Of a DNA stretch of 64,000 bases, positions 23,522-35,461 are shown in pieces. A program made the position numbers and the translations under genes. Source of the stretch: Inonotus obliquus (taxonomy: Eukaryota > Basidiomycota > Agaricomycetes > Hymenochaetales > Hymenochaetaceae); NCBI GenBank assembly GCA_032164295.1, contig JAJHTX010000007.1, positions 768,501 through 832,500 of the forward strand. Reading direction: 5' to 3'. The notes below the pieces were generated by a model. It made no database searches, was not told where the DNA came from, and saw only the letters and a program-made list of their open reading frames with translations. Each line of letters starts with the position of its first letter. Position 1 is the stretch's first letter.

Positions 23522-23599
23522 AGTGGTGGAAGCGGAGAAGCTGAGCTCATCGCGACTCGCGTGTCGCTCCGGACGTGACCTGCGACTTACCTTCCCGTC
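23522..23599. promoter_or_regulatory. Very short divergent promoter region, POP1 and mitochondrial protein
   Basis: The two ATG codons are 78 bases apart on opposite strands. Any shared promoter must therefore overlap both 5' untranslated regions. No TATA box or specific site is claimed. Confidence 0.5.
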
Positions 23600-24357
23600 A
23601 TGTCGATGCTGCGCTGCCAATGTACCTCCTTCCCTCGCAAGCTGCCTATAGCAGCTTCAACTCGTTCTTTTCGGTCGGCGGCCGTTGTAAGAGCTGAGGC
23701 AGCGGCGACGCCAAATGTTGGCAACGTCAAGCCACCGAAACAGCCAGTTGGTGGTTTCCGGGGAGGGTGTGTGCGATCGTTGTGAACATCGAAACCACGC
23801 TAACATCAGACCCATTCGTTGTCGGGAACACAGAATTGTCGGTTTTCTGCTAGGATTCTCATTGGCTTCCTCATTCGCTGCGTATCACTTGTTGGAGGAG
23901 TACAAACTCGCATCGTCACAATTACAGGCAAGCGTCTTGGAGTTACAGGCTAGCACGGAGAAGGTATGTTTTCTCATATGTTGGAGCATGCTTGTTCTTC
24001 ATATGACTTGGTGTGTGAATTGATAGGTTACGGCGCATATCAGAAGAATAGAGGCCGTTGAGAAAGATCTCAAGGCAATGTCAAGTGTGGCTGCGACTAA
24101 AGATGACCTGTCGCGCCTACGGGCAGAAGTGAAGAAAATATACGATGGTCTTGACATAGGTATGTCCATAGTTGATCATGTGTCCCCTCGTGCTAACTGC
24201 TTGACATACTGTGTTAGAGTTCCTCAATCTCCGCCAGCACGTATGGGGCATCGGTGGGTTTGGCTCGTCTCTTCATGATAATGACTCTGATGATCGCTTT
24301 CATTCAGAGCAAGACTTGAATGCCTTGGCGAAGAAGCAAAACACCCATGTCGTTTAA
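23600..24357 (+). CDS. Predicted mitochondrial single-pass membrane protein, coiled-coil
   Basis: The start MSMLRCQCTSFPRKLPIAAS opens an Arg/Ser-rich, acid-free leader of about 28 residues, typical of a mitochondrial targeting sequence. After a short intron (about 23766-23831), a single membrane helix follows: GGFRGGIVGFLLGFSLASSF with AAYHLL. It is followed by an amphipathic coiled coil (SSQLQASVLELQASTEK, then RRIEAVEKDLKAM and LSRLRAEVKKIYDGL). Small exons join as LDI-EFLNLRQHVWGI-EQDLNA and the protein ends KKQNTHVV. The splice phases close. The GGFRGG..GFLLG layout is shared with a small fungal mitochondrial protein family whose function I do not know. Localisation is inferred, not shown. 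Confidence 0.75.
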
Positions 24358-25219
24358 AATGCAGTTTTCTTCCATTTTTTGCTGTTCAATGCAAGTATTT
24401 TACCGACTGCCGAGCATCAACGACATCGGAAGTTCCAACATATCTTGGTGACTCGGCCGTGCCTTCTTGCCGTAATGGTAACTAAAGGCTGCGGTTTCTA
24501 CACACCGAACACGTGGGTCTGTGAACGCGACTACCGAGACTCTCACCGATGTTGGCATATCAACTTTGTTCCGCACCTGTTGCTGTCCTGGCAGGACGCT
24601 CGGTGTAACCTCCTGTGAATACTCAGAGTGTGGATATTTATTGCCTCCAAAAAGGTCTTCCGCACCCACCGGTTTATGCACCGTCTGAGAACAAGTTTTC
24701 ACGCCGACCTGACCATTTTCTGCGTTACCTTCCGAACTGGATCTAACGCTTCGAGAAACACACGTAAATAGAGTAGTGAGTTGCCAAAATCGAATAACCA
24801 TCGCAACGTGATGCGGCTCCCTTTTCCCCGAGGTACACCGTGTCATAGCCAACGGATGGCGTTCTCAGGTTCATGCCGAGCTTCCTTTTAATATTTCTAG
24901 CGACGGGAGACCGGTTTCTCTGGCAGTGGATTCTGACGAACCGCTAGTAAGTCCGAGTGCAACGAGGACCCTGGGTTCGGATTTTCTTTATGTTATAAGG
25001 CCAACGTCTGAAGGAGTCTGAAGGTAATTCTTTTCTTTCCTGTTCTTTCCTCGCAAGACTGGTTCTTGTTTTGTTCTCTGGACTATACTTGTGAGTAGTT
25101 GCGTTCCTCTCTATCATCTTGACCCGATGCTCATTGGCGATGAATAGTTCACATTCGCTCCCTATCCATCCTTTCATTCGAAGTATTTTCTTCATTCTTC
25201 GGAATCTAATTTGGTAGCC
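24358..25219. other. Intergenic region, no gene seen
   Basis: About 860 bases between the mitochondrial protein gene and the secreted-protein gene. A 150-codon open frame on the minus strand at 24852-24400 has no recognised domain, no splice partners and no family-like pattern, so I leave it out. The right part (about 25060-25200) is pyrimidine-rich on the plus strand, as is usual just upstream of fungal starts. Confidence 0.5.
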
Positions 25220-26246
25220 ATGCTCTTCAACAACAAAGCAATCATTTCTTTCGTCGCGCTTGCATGCTCAGTGTCGGCTCGTCCTATACCCACGTTTGTT
25301 AGGCGTGAGGTTCCCCAAGGCATGTCGTATGTTTCCCGTGCCGTGTTGAAACCAGGCTGAGTCCCTTGTAGAGCATAGTCACGAAAAGTTCTTAACCTCA
25401 GTACGGACTAGCCTGAACTTGAACAACCCAGACCAAATTCTCGACCCGGTCTTTTCTCTGCTCGGAAATGCTGCTGCTGCTCAGGGTGCAGGATTAATCA
25501 CAGTTAGTTCCGTAGATGCTAGACCTGGGTCAGATTCTAATGTTAGCTACAGGACGTCGACTGTCTGCAGCAGGCAGTTGCTGACCAGGCCTTCACGAAC
25601 GCAAAGGCCGACAATGACGTCCAGGGTATGGTCGATGCTCTGATCTTCCGTGCTCTCGAGCGGAACACAGGGGCTGTCGGACAACAGAGCGCCCTTTGCA
25701 CGTCAATCCAAGCCGTAAACCCAGAAATCGCTGCTCTTCAACAGGTATTCACATTTATCACTCGTAGTATTTCTCGAGAAAACAGTTGATTATCCTGGTA
25801 CTTTTAGCACCAAGACCCTGCATCTGATGGTGCTGCTGATACTAACAAAGCCATCACTCTGGAACTTGCGAAGCAGATTGCTGCCATTGGCGGAGACCCG
25901 CTTGACGCTCTCCAGTCCGGCACCTTCGAGCCTGGTGAAATCGGCGATCCGACCGGAAGGGGCAACACTTGCGACGATGAGGACGACCCAGAAGGCTGCA
26001 TCTTTACGCAGAACTTGCTTGTAGAGGATGCTAGTGAAGATGAAATCAATGCCGTAAGTCGACAGTGCCTTCATCGCCCCCTCTGGATCTATGACTTACC
26101 TTTTGATCCAGGCTGTTGCTGACGTTTCCGCATCTGGTGCTGACGCTGCCTCCGCCGATGCATCTGCTACAGTTGACGATTCAGCTGCTTCAGGTACAGA
26201 CTCTGGGGCCGTAGTTGTAACTTCGCTCGTCTGCTCAGGGAACTAG
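25220..26246 (+). CDS. Secreted protein of unknown function
   Basis: Begins MLFNNKAIISFVALACSVSA, a clear signal peptide, followed by RPIPTFVRR, which includes a dibasic site that could be cut by a Kex2-type protease. Five or so exons give a soluble, Ala- and Asp-rich protein with segments DVDCLQQAVADQAF, LIFRALERNTGAVGQQSALC, GGDPLDALQSGTFEPGEIGD, NTCDDEDDPEGCIFTQNLLV and a Ser/Ala/Asp-rich end (SGTDSGAVVVTSLVCSGN). Four or more cysteines suggest disulfides. The central GDPL.AL.SGTF.PG block and the CDDEDD.EGCIF block recur, as I recall, in many mushroom hypothetical proteins, but no function is known. No membrane anchor is obvious; the terminal residues are not strongly hydrophobic enough for a firm GPI call. 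Confidence 0.8.
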
Positions 26247-26790
26247 GTTGACTTTTGCTTCATTGGATTCTCATGTTTTTCATGGCTCTGGGGGGGGGGT
26301 TAGTATAGTTCAGATGAATCATAAATTCTTTCCTTTCCTGAAGTCTTGGCGAGAGTAAGAGTGTTGCTCCGGTATCTCCGGGTATAGGCAATGAGTTACC
26401 GAATACTGATTGCCAAGACCTGTGAGAATGAATGAATTGCACGTGACTGATTGCCGATTGAGCCGAAAACCATATATTCTCACGGGTAATAGCACTGATC
26501 GACGAGCACGTTTCCTCAACATTTTGTCTGACTTGTCCCTCGACACTCACTTACTCGGTCAGTGCCACCCGGTGCATAGAGCATAACGAGGTCGACGAGT
26601 CTTACGACGGAAACGACAATTCTACGACGACTACAGCTTTGAATACTGGTTTTCGACCATCGGAGCTCCACCACCGATAATCTAGTTCCGCACTGCACGT
26701 AGGCCAAGAACCTCAGCCATCTCGGCACTCCAGAGCCTATAGGCTATCTGCTCTGATCAACGACCTTCAACAACTTGTCCCCCGACCGCC
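26247..26790. other. Intergenic region with a poly-G tract
   Basis: About 540 bases between two plus-strand genes. It holds a run of nine or ten G residues near 26290, the 3' flank of the secreted-protein gene, and the promoter of the antiporter. No coding segment is supported. Confidence 0.5.
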
Positions 26791-29500
26791 ATGCCATTCC
26801 GCCCAGTAAGCCGCGCCCGTTTCTGTCCTTCTTGTCTGCCTGCTGAAATCATCCAGTTCGATGTTTCTCCTCCCCATATCATCTATGCTGTCACAGGCGG
26901 CTTCGTTGTTATCGTGAGCTTATTCTTATGAACCCTATTGGACGCCTTGCTGACGACTGTGATAAAAGTTTGGCATGTTCTCTCTCTTAATCCGAGAGAA
27001 AGTGAGTGCTTAGGTCTTGTATCTGCCCAGTCGCTTCGGTGATTAACCTTTCCTTCCGTCATAGCTGTATATCGGAGAGGCACCACTTGCCTTCCTGTTT
27101 GGCATCATTATTGGGCCATATTGTGCAAATATTTTTGATCCCAGGTCTTGGGGTGGAGGGGATCATGATACAACAAATACCATCACGCTTGAATTCACTC
27201 GTGTTGTCCTTGCTATCGGTGTCTTTGCGATCGGAGTTGAATTACCCAAGGCATACATGGCTCGACATTGGAAAAGCTTGTTTTTCTTGCTAGCACCTGT
27301 CATGACGTACGGATGGGTAGTTTGCGCAGGTCTTATATATGCACTTGTCCCTGGCCTCAATTTTTTATCCTCCCTCGCCGTTGCCGCGTGCCTCACACCC
27401 ACGGACCCTATCCTTGCTGCGGCTGTGGTTGGAGGGAAGTATGCAGACAAACACGTACCTGCTCATCTCCGTCATCTGCTGGCTGCAGAGAGTGGATGTA
27501 ACGATGGCGCCGCCTTCCCATTTTTGTATCTCGCCCTTTACCTCGTCCTCGACTCTAGCGACAGAAACGCGATTCAGGACTGGTTCCTTATCACTTGGCT
27601 ATGTGAGTCGTCAGTGGATTCCCGTATTACCCCTCTGACTCGAACTTTTTCCCCTTCAGATGAGGTAATAATGGGAACAATATTTGGCGCGCTCATTGGC
27701 ATTGCATTCCGGCATCTCATGAAGTTTTGCGAACGCAAAGACCTCATTGATCGACAATCGTACGTTGCCCAATACGTTTCACTCGCAATACTCGTCATCG
27801 GTCTTACGACGATGTTGGGGAGTGACGACCTTCTGGCGGCATTCTCCTGTGGTGCAGCTTTTGCTTGGGACGGTTTCTTTAATCGTCAGACAGAGCAAGC
27901 CGTGTTCTCATCTGTCATAGATCTGCTGTTTAATATTGCCGCATTCATATTCATTGGGGCATGGATGCCATTCAGCGATTTTGCCAATGCGGACCTCACG
28001 CTTTCGGTCTGGCGACTTATCGTGATAGCAATACTTGTCCTCCTTCTACGCCGTCTTCCCATCGTAATCGCACTCTATAAGTGGATACCGGACATAAAGA
28101 CGTTCCGGGAGGCTATCTTTAGCGGACATTTTGGTCCAATCGGCGTCGGTGCGGTGTTTATCTCGACCCTCGCAGCTGAACACCTTCCAACTCCACACGA
28201 ATCTCACGACGTGCAGAACAACCAATCTCAACTACTGGCGGCAACGATCCAGCCTATTGTAGCATTTATGGTCCTGACATCCATTACTATACACGGACTC
28301 TCCATACCTTTCTTCTCACTCGGGCGCCGCGTACACTCCGTTTCCAGGACATGGTCTCGCCATCAGTCCATGGATCCATTGGGACCGGACTGGGCACTAC
28401 AAACTCGTAGAGCAGCCCGTCCGGAAGACATCGTCATAAATCGTGATAGCGCTTTGGAACGTGGAGAAGTTAGATCGGGCCTTGATGAAAAGGAGCCTCG
28501 GCGGGAAGGAATTCATGAATCTGATAGAAAATCCGAATCTCTGACGACTCCGACTAGTTCCTTGCCATCAAAGGCAGGAGATCCCGAGGCACGCACTGAA
28601 GGGCGACCTGATGAACCGCCTGATGGCGATGCCACAGAAGAGCAATGGAGAGAAGGTTCCGATATCATTATAGAACGACAAGCAGGCCCTGGAGAAGAGG
28701 TGGAGGTTCAAGTGAAACGCGGAGCTGCCGTAAGGGAAGGCAGTGAGGGAGAGGTATTGCACTATGCGAGAGGAGCAGCGCACGACGTTGAGAACTCGGT
28801 CAAGCATTTCATGGAGAAACTTAGGGAATCCGCTCATCACCAGAAATATGAAGTCGAGGAAACTACTAAGCATGCAACGGAAGTAGAAAAGAGAGTCAAG
28901 ATCGCAGGCGTTGACACAGACGGGCGTCCGTCTGATCCGGCAGAGGGTGGTGATCGTCCTTCCGCTCCCGCTAACTCCAGCTCCACCGATGATGACGAGG
29001 AAGATTGGGCATCGGACGACGATAATCAAAGGACTGGGCCGAGCAGCTACGGTGGAATTCATGACTCTAAGGATGATTCACCGCGTAAACGATCGAAGTC
29101 ACCGAAACATAAACCTGGCATCAAGCCAATTGGATATGGCTCCCGACGACATCGTCCTTCGATCCGACGTAATATTCTCGGGAAGGTTCGACCATTGGCG
29201 TCGTCTGCTATACCAAGGATCTTTGAATCTAGCGCGGGAGACGAAGAAGAAAGCCGAGTTGAACGCGGTCGCCCGTCTCCAATCTCCACTGCACAATCCT
29301 CAATAGTCGCACATCGTAGGATTGAGTCTCTCCGAGCTTCACCTACGCCTCGTTCAGCCTCTCCCGCACGCTCCGTTCGATCCGTGCGCTTCGCCTCTGA
29401 CAGTGGAGCATCTACCCCTGTTGAGGATCGTGAGAGCCCTGTCACACCCTCCGGTACTCGGCAGGTTGCTTTTGATATCCCTGGTGAACCTAGGTCTTAA
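26791..29500 (+). CDS. NHA1: Nha1/Sod2-type plasma-membrane Na+(K+)/H+ antiporter
   Basis: Cation/proton antiporter that exports Na+, Li+ or K+ in exchange for H+ at the plasma membrane. The start MPFRP joins across a 51-base intron to FDVSPPHIIYAVTGGFVVI, then FGMFSLLIREK, LYIGEAPLAFLFGIIIGPYC and FDPRSWGG, the fungal Nha1 opening. Helices with CLTPTDPILAAAVVGGK and the ion-binding Asp pair region ESGCNDGAAFPFLYLAL follow. A short intron (about 27602-27660) sits in the largest exon block. The membrane domain ends with HGLSIPFFSLGRRV. A hydrophilic tail of about 370 residues follows, rich in Glu/Arg/Ser, with SSTDDDEEDWASDDD and many SP sites, ending DIPGEPRS. Long cytosolic tails are a fungal Nha1 feature linked to regulation. 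Confidence 0.93.
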
Positions 29501-29789
29501 ATAGTGAATCTGTTCTTTCCTCCATACTTTCCTAATACTTGTTCACTTGCTCTGTCACTTCTTTTCTATTGCGTCTGTGTTTTCGTCTCGTGCTTGTCAT
29601 TGCTTTGTCGTCTTTCCTTCTGGCAACTGGTCTTGATCAACTCACATGCAATCTAATCCCGTTTATATCTCTAGCAATTATTCTTTGTCGTTCTCCTGTA
29701 GAGTGTAGTTCCTGCATTGCATACGGCGTAACGTTACGGACGTGTACGCCAAATAGATTGTTTAATGCTCCTATATCTAGAAAGAAATC

Positions 29790-31753
29790 TCAGTTCTCAA
29801 GATGTGATAAGTCTACTAAAAGTCCGACGGGGATTCTAAGGACGGAAAAGACAAGTCCAAACACTGTTCGTGCACGAGTTGCTTCAAAGCAATGGAACAA
29901 GCGAGCCAACCAAATAGGATCACGGACTCGCCGATCAGGATCCCTAATCTCAAACGGTGGCTTCACATCTAAATGCTCAACTACAGCCTTCATACCAGAT
30001 GAAAAACCATCTTCGTGGAAACCATATCGGAGATACGCCCCTGCGAACGATATACCTCTTGTGTTCTGGATTTTAAACATTTCGGATTGAGCGATTATGG
30101 CGTTGGTGTCGAGGACTGGATGGGAGTAGGACCACCGGCCGGCTATGGTGTGTTTGAGAGGTGAGAAGGGTGGATTCAGGGTTACGAGGATGGGTCCGTG
30201 AGAAGACATTGGGATGTGTTGGAGGTCATTCATCCAATCTGGGATGGATTAGTGATTATGCGTCGTGACATTGAAATAAAACTGCTTTACAGGTTCTGAG
30301 AGGAGGGTTAAGATGAGTAAAGGAATGGAAATGGAGGGAGATGGAATGCTTACAGCGAAACTTGATCGATGTTAGCCTTGGCATTTCCGAGCTTATCGAC
30401 CGTTGAAGAAGAAAGATAATTCCAACACGACCATGCTCGTCGACTCTTGGGCATGAGCTACGAGATCAAGTTCAATATAAAGCGTTCACTCCAAAGTGAC
30501 ACTGCATGATTTGATTTACCTGTACATCGGAATGAAGAATACATTCGTTCCTGTTCCATTCGAACTTGCTGAGGATTCGCTCTTCTTCTAATGAGATATT
30601 TCCCGCTCGGAGAATTTCGAGAGCAGAGTCAGAGTGGCAAGCGAAGATGATATGGTCGAAGATGTCGACATGACCGTTTGCTGTTCTCAGCTCCAGTTTA
30701 CTAGAGGGGAGTGATTTGACGGATACTACTGGTGTGGCGAGATGCAGGCAATCCTTCGGGAGGGAACTGATGATCTTATCTACGTAAACTTTACTTCGGA
30801 ATGTTCAGGTATACTCAAATAATCGCGTGAAAAGAGTACTCACCTCCCGCCATGAATTGTTAGCCATGACGGTTTTCCTGTTATCTGGAGAAGGTGGTGG
30901 TTGTGCATGAATTGAATCTGGGGGTTGAGATGAATCACTGAGATCAAATACAGTGATGCTTGCTTGCTCACCAGGGTTCGGGCGGGGAAGCCGAGATCGC
31001 ATTTATCCGGGGATGTGCTCCATACGGCAGCTGTCATAGGCTTCACCACTGTTGGTCGAGGAGCCAGATTTTTCACACAGCAAAAGTACTCACAATGAGA
31101 TAATTGTCCCTGAAGGATGCTGAATAGCCATTGATCTCTAAGTATCGGCCTATTGACACCTCCCGATCTTGATGGTCGTCCAGAAGAAGCTCTCGAGCAC
31201 ACGCGTTGAATCTCAGGACATCGTAGATCAGGAGCCACATTTGCCGGTCCAATAGTCTTGAGAGCTGACAGAATACTGTAAGGAGGTTACCACCAGCCCA
31301 TTCGAACCTGCCTCTGTCTCGAGAGACGCTAAATGTCATTTCTGTAGGCAGAATCGGCACGCTCTTGAGTTTTAAGAATCGCAGAAAGTTGGGGTATGTG
31401 ATCGGGTTGAGAACGATCTGGAACTGAGATGAAAATGCGATGTTGCAAAGTAGTCTATTGACTTACGAATCCACTTGTCCCAATGTCAGTAGGTGAATCA
31501 AGAAGGATATCTAAGGACGTACGTATCGACCGCGACAGAGTTCGCGTTTTCTGTGGATGTAAAGTCCACGGTATTCGCATGTCCTCCTGGACGGTCATCT
31601 GTTTCGAACAGGTGCACCTCATGGTCGCTATGCTCGTTGAGCAGCTAGAGGTGAAGGAGGCATCAGTCGTTAATTTGTAGAACAGGTTAGTGATTATCCC
31701 ACCCAAGTTGCAGCCAGGCCGGATACACCAGAGCCAACCACTACGACCTTCAT
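29790..31753 (-). CDS. FAD-dependent oxidoreductase, amine-oxidase fold, COG2907 type
   Basis: The start MKVVVVGSGVSGLAATW is a perfect FAD/NAD dinucleotide-binding motif. After an intron, LLNEHSDHEVHLFETDDRPG and GHANTVDF complete the GG-doublet motif of the glucose-methanol/amine-oxidase superfamily. Further exons give YPNFLRFLKLKSVPILPTEM, TFSVSRDRGRFEWAGGNLLT, the FPARTLVRFMHNHHLLQITG region, an internal GSKVYVDKI, DHIIFACHSD, and near the end GISFAGAYLRYGFHEDGFSS followed by GMKAVVEHL. This matches predicted NAD/FAD-binding proteins of the COG2907 type, found in bacteria and fungi, whose substrates are not settled. No signal peptide is present. The C-terminal 60 residues after the FAD fold (DPRRVRDPIWLARLF-like and SVLRIPVGLLVDLSHLEN) are partly hydrophobic and might associate with membrane. 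Several introns; internal borders are approximate. Confidence 0.85.
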
Positions 31754-32066
31754 GGTGGTTTATTGCCAGTGGGAATCCAGGCGAGTTGACCATGGCTACC
31801 ATTGACAGCGAATTTGCTTCCATAGTCACGACTGTGATGGTCGTAGTGACAGACGCGTGACGATCCGCGTATAGGACGATCGGCAATGATCGACGTGATG
31901 TTGAATCACATGGTGTGTACGCGTTTTTATCTCAGCCCAATATTTCTCGTGTCCCTGGGCATTTAAGTAGAGAAGCCTAGAGCCACATGCATATGCTGTC
32001 AACGCTCGTATCAGGTTCCCAGCTTGTACTCAAGCTCTTACCATCATCACTGTACGTCTGAGCGCA
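31754..32066. promoter_or_regulatory. Divergent intergenic region, oxidoreductase and nuclease genes
   Basis: About 310 bases between two start codons on opposite strands. It should contain both promoters; no specific element is identified. Confidence 0.4.
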
Positions 32067-34289
32067 ATGGGCTGTCCTCTGGTCGATGTCGCTCGTCAAT
32101 CTCCATTCTTTGCCTCTGCGCTCATGTTCTCTGCTTGTCTACCTCTCTTAAGCTCAGCCACGTTAATTACGGACATCCAGGGACCTGCGTTTATATCGCC
32201 ATTCAATGGTCAGACTGTCTCGGGTGTGCTGGGACTTGTCACAGCCAAGGTGAGATGGTTGTTCATCTCTGCGGAACGAGTCACCCTAGAGCATAATCAT
32301 AGGGTTCCAATGGCTTTTGGATTGAAGGAAGTAAGGTCGATGACACTCGCGTATCCAACGGTCTATTTGTATTTTCTACTTCCGCCACCATCAGGGACCA
32401 AGTAACAGTCGGCGACCTTATTACTCTCAATGGGAGGGTACAAGAGTTCCGGTCCAGCTCCAGTAATCTATTTGGAACGGAGCTCGACTCGCCTGCAAAC
32501 ATCAAAATTTTATCTTCGAACAATCCCTTGACTCCCATTGTCATCGGAACAGATCGTGTCCCCCCAACTCAGCAGTTATCCGCACTTGATATAGGGGTCG
32601 ATGGTTTTCTCTCCGTTCCGAACAATCAAAGTCTTATTTCGTCCACAAACTTGACCATGTCTCCTGATCTTTATGGGCTTGACTTCTGGTCGAGTCTTGA
32701 AGGGCAACTGGTTATTATTCCGAACCCGACAGTAACAGACTTTAACAACCAGTTCGGTGAATTCTGGGTCTACGGAGACTGGCCGGTAACTGGAAAGAAC
32801 GCTCGTGGAGGGATTTCTATGACTATAGGTGAGTTACGCAACAATATATATTCATACAGGCATAAATACCAGGTTTTCTCGCGAAGGACCGGACGGAATT
32901 CCAGATGCAAATCCGGAGGTAATAATCGTTGGAACGCCACTCGACGGCACCAGGAACCCGAGTGTTGCAGTTGGCCAGAAAGTGAGCAATATCACGGGTA
33001 TAGTTGCACAGCAGTAGGTTTCAAAGCGCTCTTCTGCTTTGGTCCACATGTTTATGATCAATCGAGGTTCGGTTTCTACTATGTCGTTCCGACAACCGCC
33101 CCAATAATCCTTTCGTCACCGGATTTTGATGTCCCACCAACATCCATAGAATCGTCCGACACTGACGCTTGCGTGATTACTATTGGCGATTATAATGTCT
33201 GTATTCCCCACCTCTTACAAAGCCAGTAAGGCTTACCCCAGATTAAAGGTCGAAAATATGGCGCCAACCTCTTCGCATATCGGGACTATTGCGGAACACA
33301 TTGTTTCTCTGCTGAATGCTCCCGATATCATGTTCGTGCAAGAAATCCAGGATAACTCTGGCCCAACAAATGATGGAACAGTTAGCGCCAACATCACTCT
33401 TACGACGCTCGTCAATGCTATTGCGAATGCTAGCGCAGATAGATTACAGTACAGCTTTGTCGAGGTCGCTCCGGTGGACGGACAAGATGGGGGTCAGCCT
33501 GGTGGAAATATTCGCGTTGCCTATCTTTATCGTGGTGACAAGCTGAAACTTGCTGGAAATGCGACGGCTGGCGGTTCCCTGGATGCTACATCCGTTGTGC
33601 TTGATGACAAGGGTAATGTCGACTTGACGTAAGAAAGTACTCCAGTTTTTCATCGTAACTGCCATTGACGCTATCAAGTTTCAACCCAGGTCGAATAGAC
33701 CCGACAAACCCTGCATGGACTAGCACAAGGAAACCGCTGGTGGCTCTTTGGGAATCTACTTTGCCTTCGAGTTCGGGTCAACGTTTTCTCACGGTCAACT
33801 TACACCTTACATCAAAAGGTGGGAGCAGTCCTGTGCAGGGGGATGCTCGACCTCCCGTCAACGCGGGCGTGGATCATCGAACTAGTCAAGTTGAGGTGGT
33901 TGCGGTGCGTCAATTCTTGCTTTCATTTCTGTGTTGTCTGAGACCCACTCGCATCGCAGACATTTGTCAGCTCCGTCCTGGCGCAAAATGCAAATTCCAG
34001 TATCATTGTCGGAGGGGACTGCAACGAATTTACGATGGCTCGCTCCGTCTACGCTCCATTCAACGGCATCCTGACGGAAGTGGATGAAGTGGCCGGAATT
34101 CCAGACGTTGAACGGTATACGTATGTGTTTGATCATAACAACGAGCAGCTCGACCATCTTTTCGTCTCGAGAGCAGTTGCGGAGCGAGGATTGGATGCGG
34201 AGCATATTCATGCTAATAATTGGGCACCGAATATCGATGCGCGTGCGAGTGATCACGACCCGTCTATTGCTCGGGTTAGAGTTTGCTAG
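32067..34289 (+). CDS. Secreted endonuclease/exonuclease/phosphatase-family protein (DNase I fold)
   Basis: The start MGCPLVDVARQSPFFASALM leads into a hydrophobic signal segment ending in SSATL. A first domain follows (ITDIQGPAFISPFNGQTVSG, GFWIEGSKVDDTRVSNGLFV, VTVGDLITLNGRVQEF), which has the look of the OB-like domain that precedes the catalytic part in extracellular ExeM-type nucleases. The catalytic fold shows APDIMFVQEIQDNSGPTNDG with the Glu of the active site, HLTSKGGSSPVQGD, GGDCNEF (GDxN), and SDHDPSIARVRVC with the catalytic Asp-His. Introns are near 32250-32306, 32829-32881, 32992-33060 and 33633-33690, among others. It probably degrades extracellular nucleic acid or a phosphodiester substrate; substrate is inferred only from fold. 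Some middle exon borders are not fixed. Confidence 0.82.
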
Positions 34290-34367
34290 TTTCTGGTGCT
34301 GTACTATGATACCCCAATGCTATATCAACGGAGAAAAAATATGTAAAGATATCTAATCGAAATGAAA

Positions 34368-35461
34368 CTATGTTGCGAGGAGAGATGGAAGCGCTTCCAG
34401 ATGGTCTTCATCGAGAGGACCAACTACTCCTCTGTCAGGTTCCCAACGAAAACTCTCACAAAACGCCCATTTCCATTTCTATCGAAGGGTTGAGTCATAA
34501 GTCACAGGAATAGAAGGGTGTACATACGAGGTAGCGAATAAGCTCCTTATCACTTGGTAAAACGTCTTTCCATTCGTCACCAGGAGCACAGAAAATCCGA
34601 TACGAATCGAGCGCATATGCACCTACGCCAGGCAAGTGGGATATCGGAGTTGGAGGATATCTCGTCCGCGCGATCGCCTTGGCTCTTTGTGTCCCCGAAT
34701 GAACATGGATGTATACAAATTGCGCTCTTGAAGGATGTAGCTTATCTAGAGTAGGCGGTTCGGAGAGATAGTGCGAGCTGAGTTTGATGAGCCGTTTGGC
34801 GCGACGGTCTTGTAGTCCGAGAGGCTGAATAAGGGTTCGTAGGTCGATTTCGTTTGCTGTCGAGACGTCAGTTTCTCGTTGATATTCGTTTTTTACGTAT
34901 TGAGTTCACCAGATCTGAGCGCTTTCGGAGTAGGCCAGAGTGCTATTATCCTCCGGAAGACGGGGATCGATGCTTTTCCAGCAGTCTTGTTGAGAAGCGT
35001 TACAGCGACAAGTAGCTTCCAAGGATCATTTGCGAGCTCCTCTTGGACAACAATTTATCAGACCAAACTTCATTCACATCCAGAAAGAAGTATGAATGCA
35101 TACCTTGTATAAGAACAGGCTTCGCACACCGTAATTTATGTCTCAAATAAACAAACTTGCGAAGCTCAAAAGCATATAATGGATTCTTAAGCCTCCTAAA
35201 TTCTTCCTCGTACCACCGTACATCATCCTCATCCAAAGAGATGGTGCATCGCGAGCTGATGTTGATCTCGGGTCCCATTGGTAAACTAAGATGGAACGTC
35301 ATGAAATCTGGTCGTTTATAAGAACCGTTAGACTTTGAGGGAGAGACTGGGTGATCAAGTTCCAATTTTATTGGTCGCTTAGAGTTGCGCCCTTGAAAGT
35401 ATGGGGAGGTCACTTTTGCTTGTTGCGTTCGTCTCTTCCGAGGAGTACTTGGCGAGTCCAT
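34368..35461 (-). CDS. MBD4-like HhH-GPD DNA glycosylase
   Basis: The catalytic domain matches the MBD4 glycosylase closely. PWKLLVAVTLLNKTAGKASI followed by PVF corresponds to the MBD4 LNKTSGKMAIPV helix. LQDRRAKRLIKLS and HLPGVGAYALDSYRIFC form the helix-hairpin-helix and carry the catalytic Asp (YALDSYRIF). EWKDVLPSDKELIRYLKWKW resembles the MBD4 C-terminal end. The protein starts MDSPSTPRKRRTQQAK, a basic, likely nuclear-targeting stretch, and has no methyl-CpG-binding domain. In the family this enzyme removes T or U mispaired with G, as formed by deamination at methylated CpG. Introns at about 35045-35105, 34860-34910, 34520-34480 and others interrupt it. The last exon ends SLLAT then stop. 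Only 78 bases separate its stop from the facing nuclease gene. Confidence 0.88.

Noticed and set aside
24400..24852. 150-codon open frame on the minus strand
   Set aside because: No recognisable domain, no ordered hydrophobic pattern and no spliced neighbours; lies between two firm genes and looks like chance.
28568..29062. 164-codon frame antisense to the Nha1 tail
   Set aside because: It mirrors the low-complexity Glu/Ser/Arg tail of the antiporter and has no independent support.
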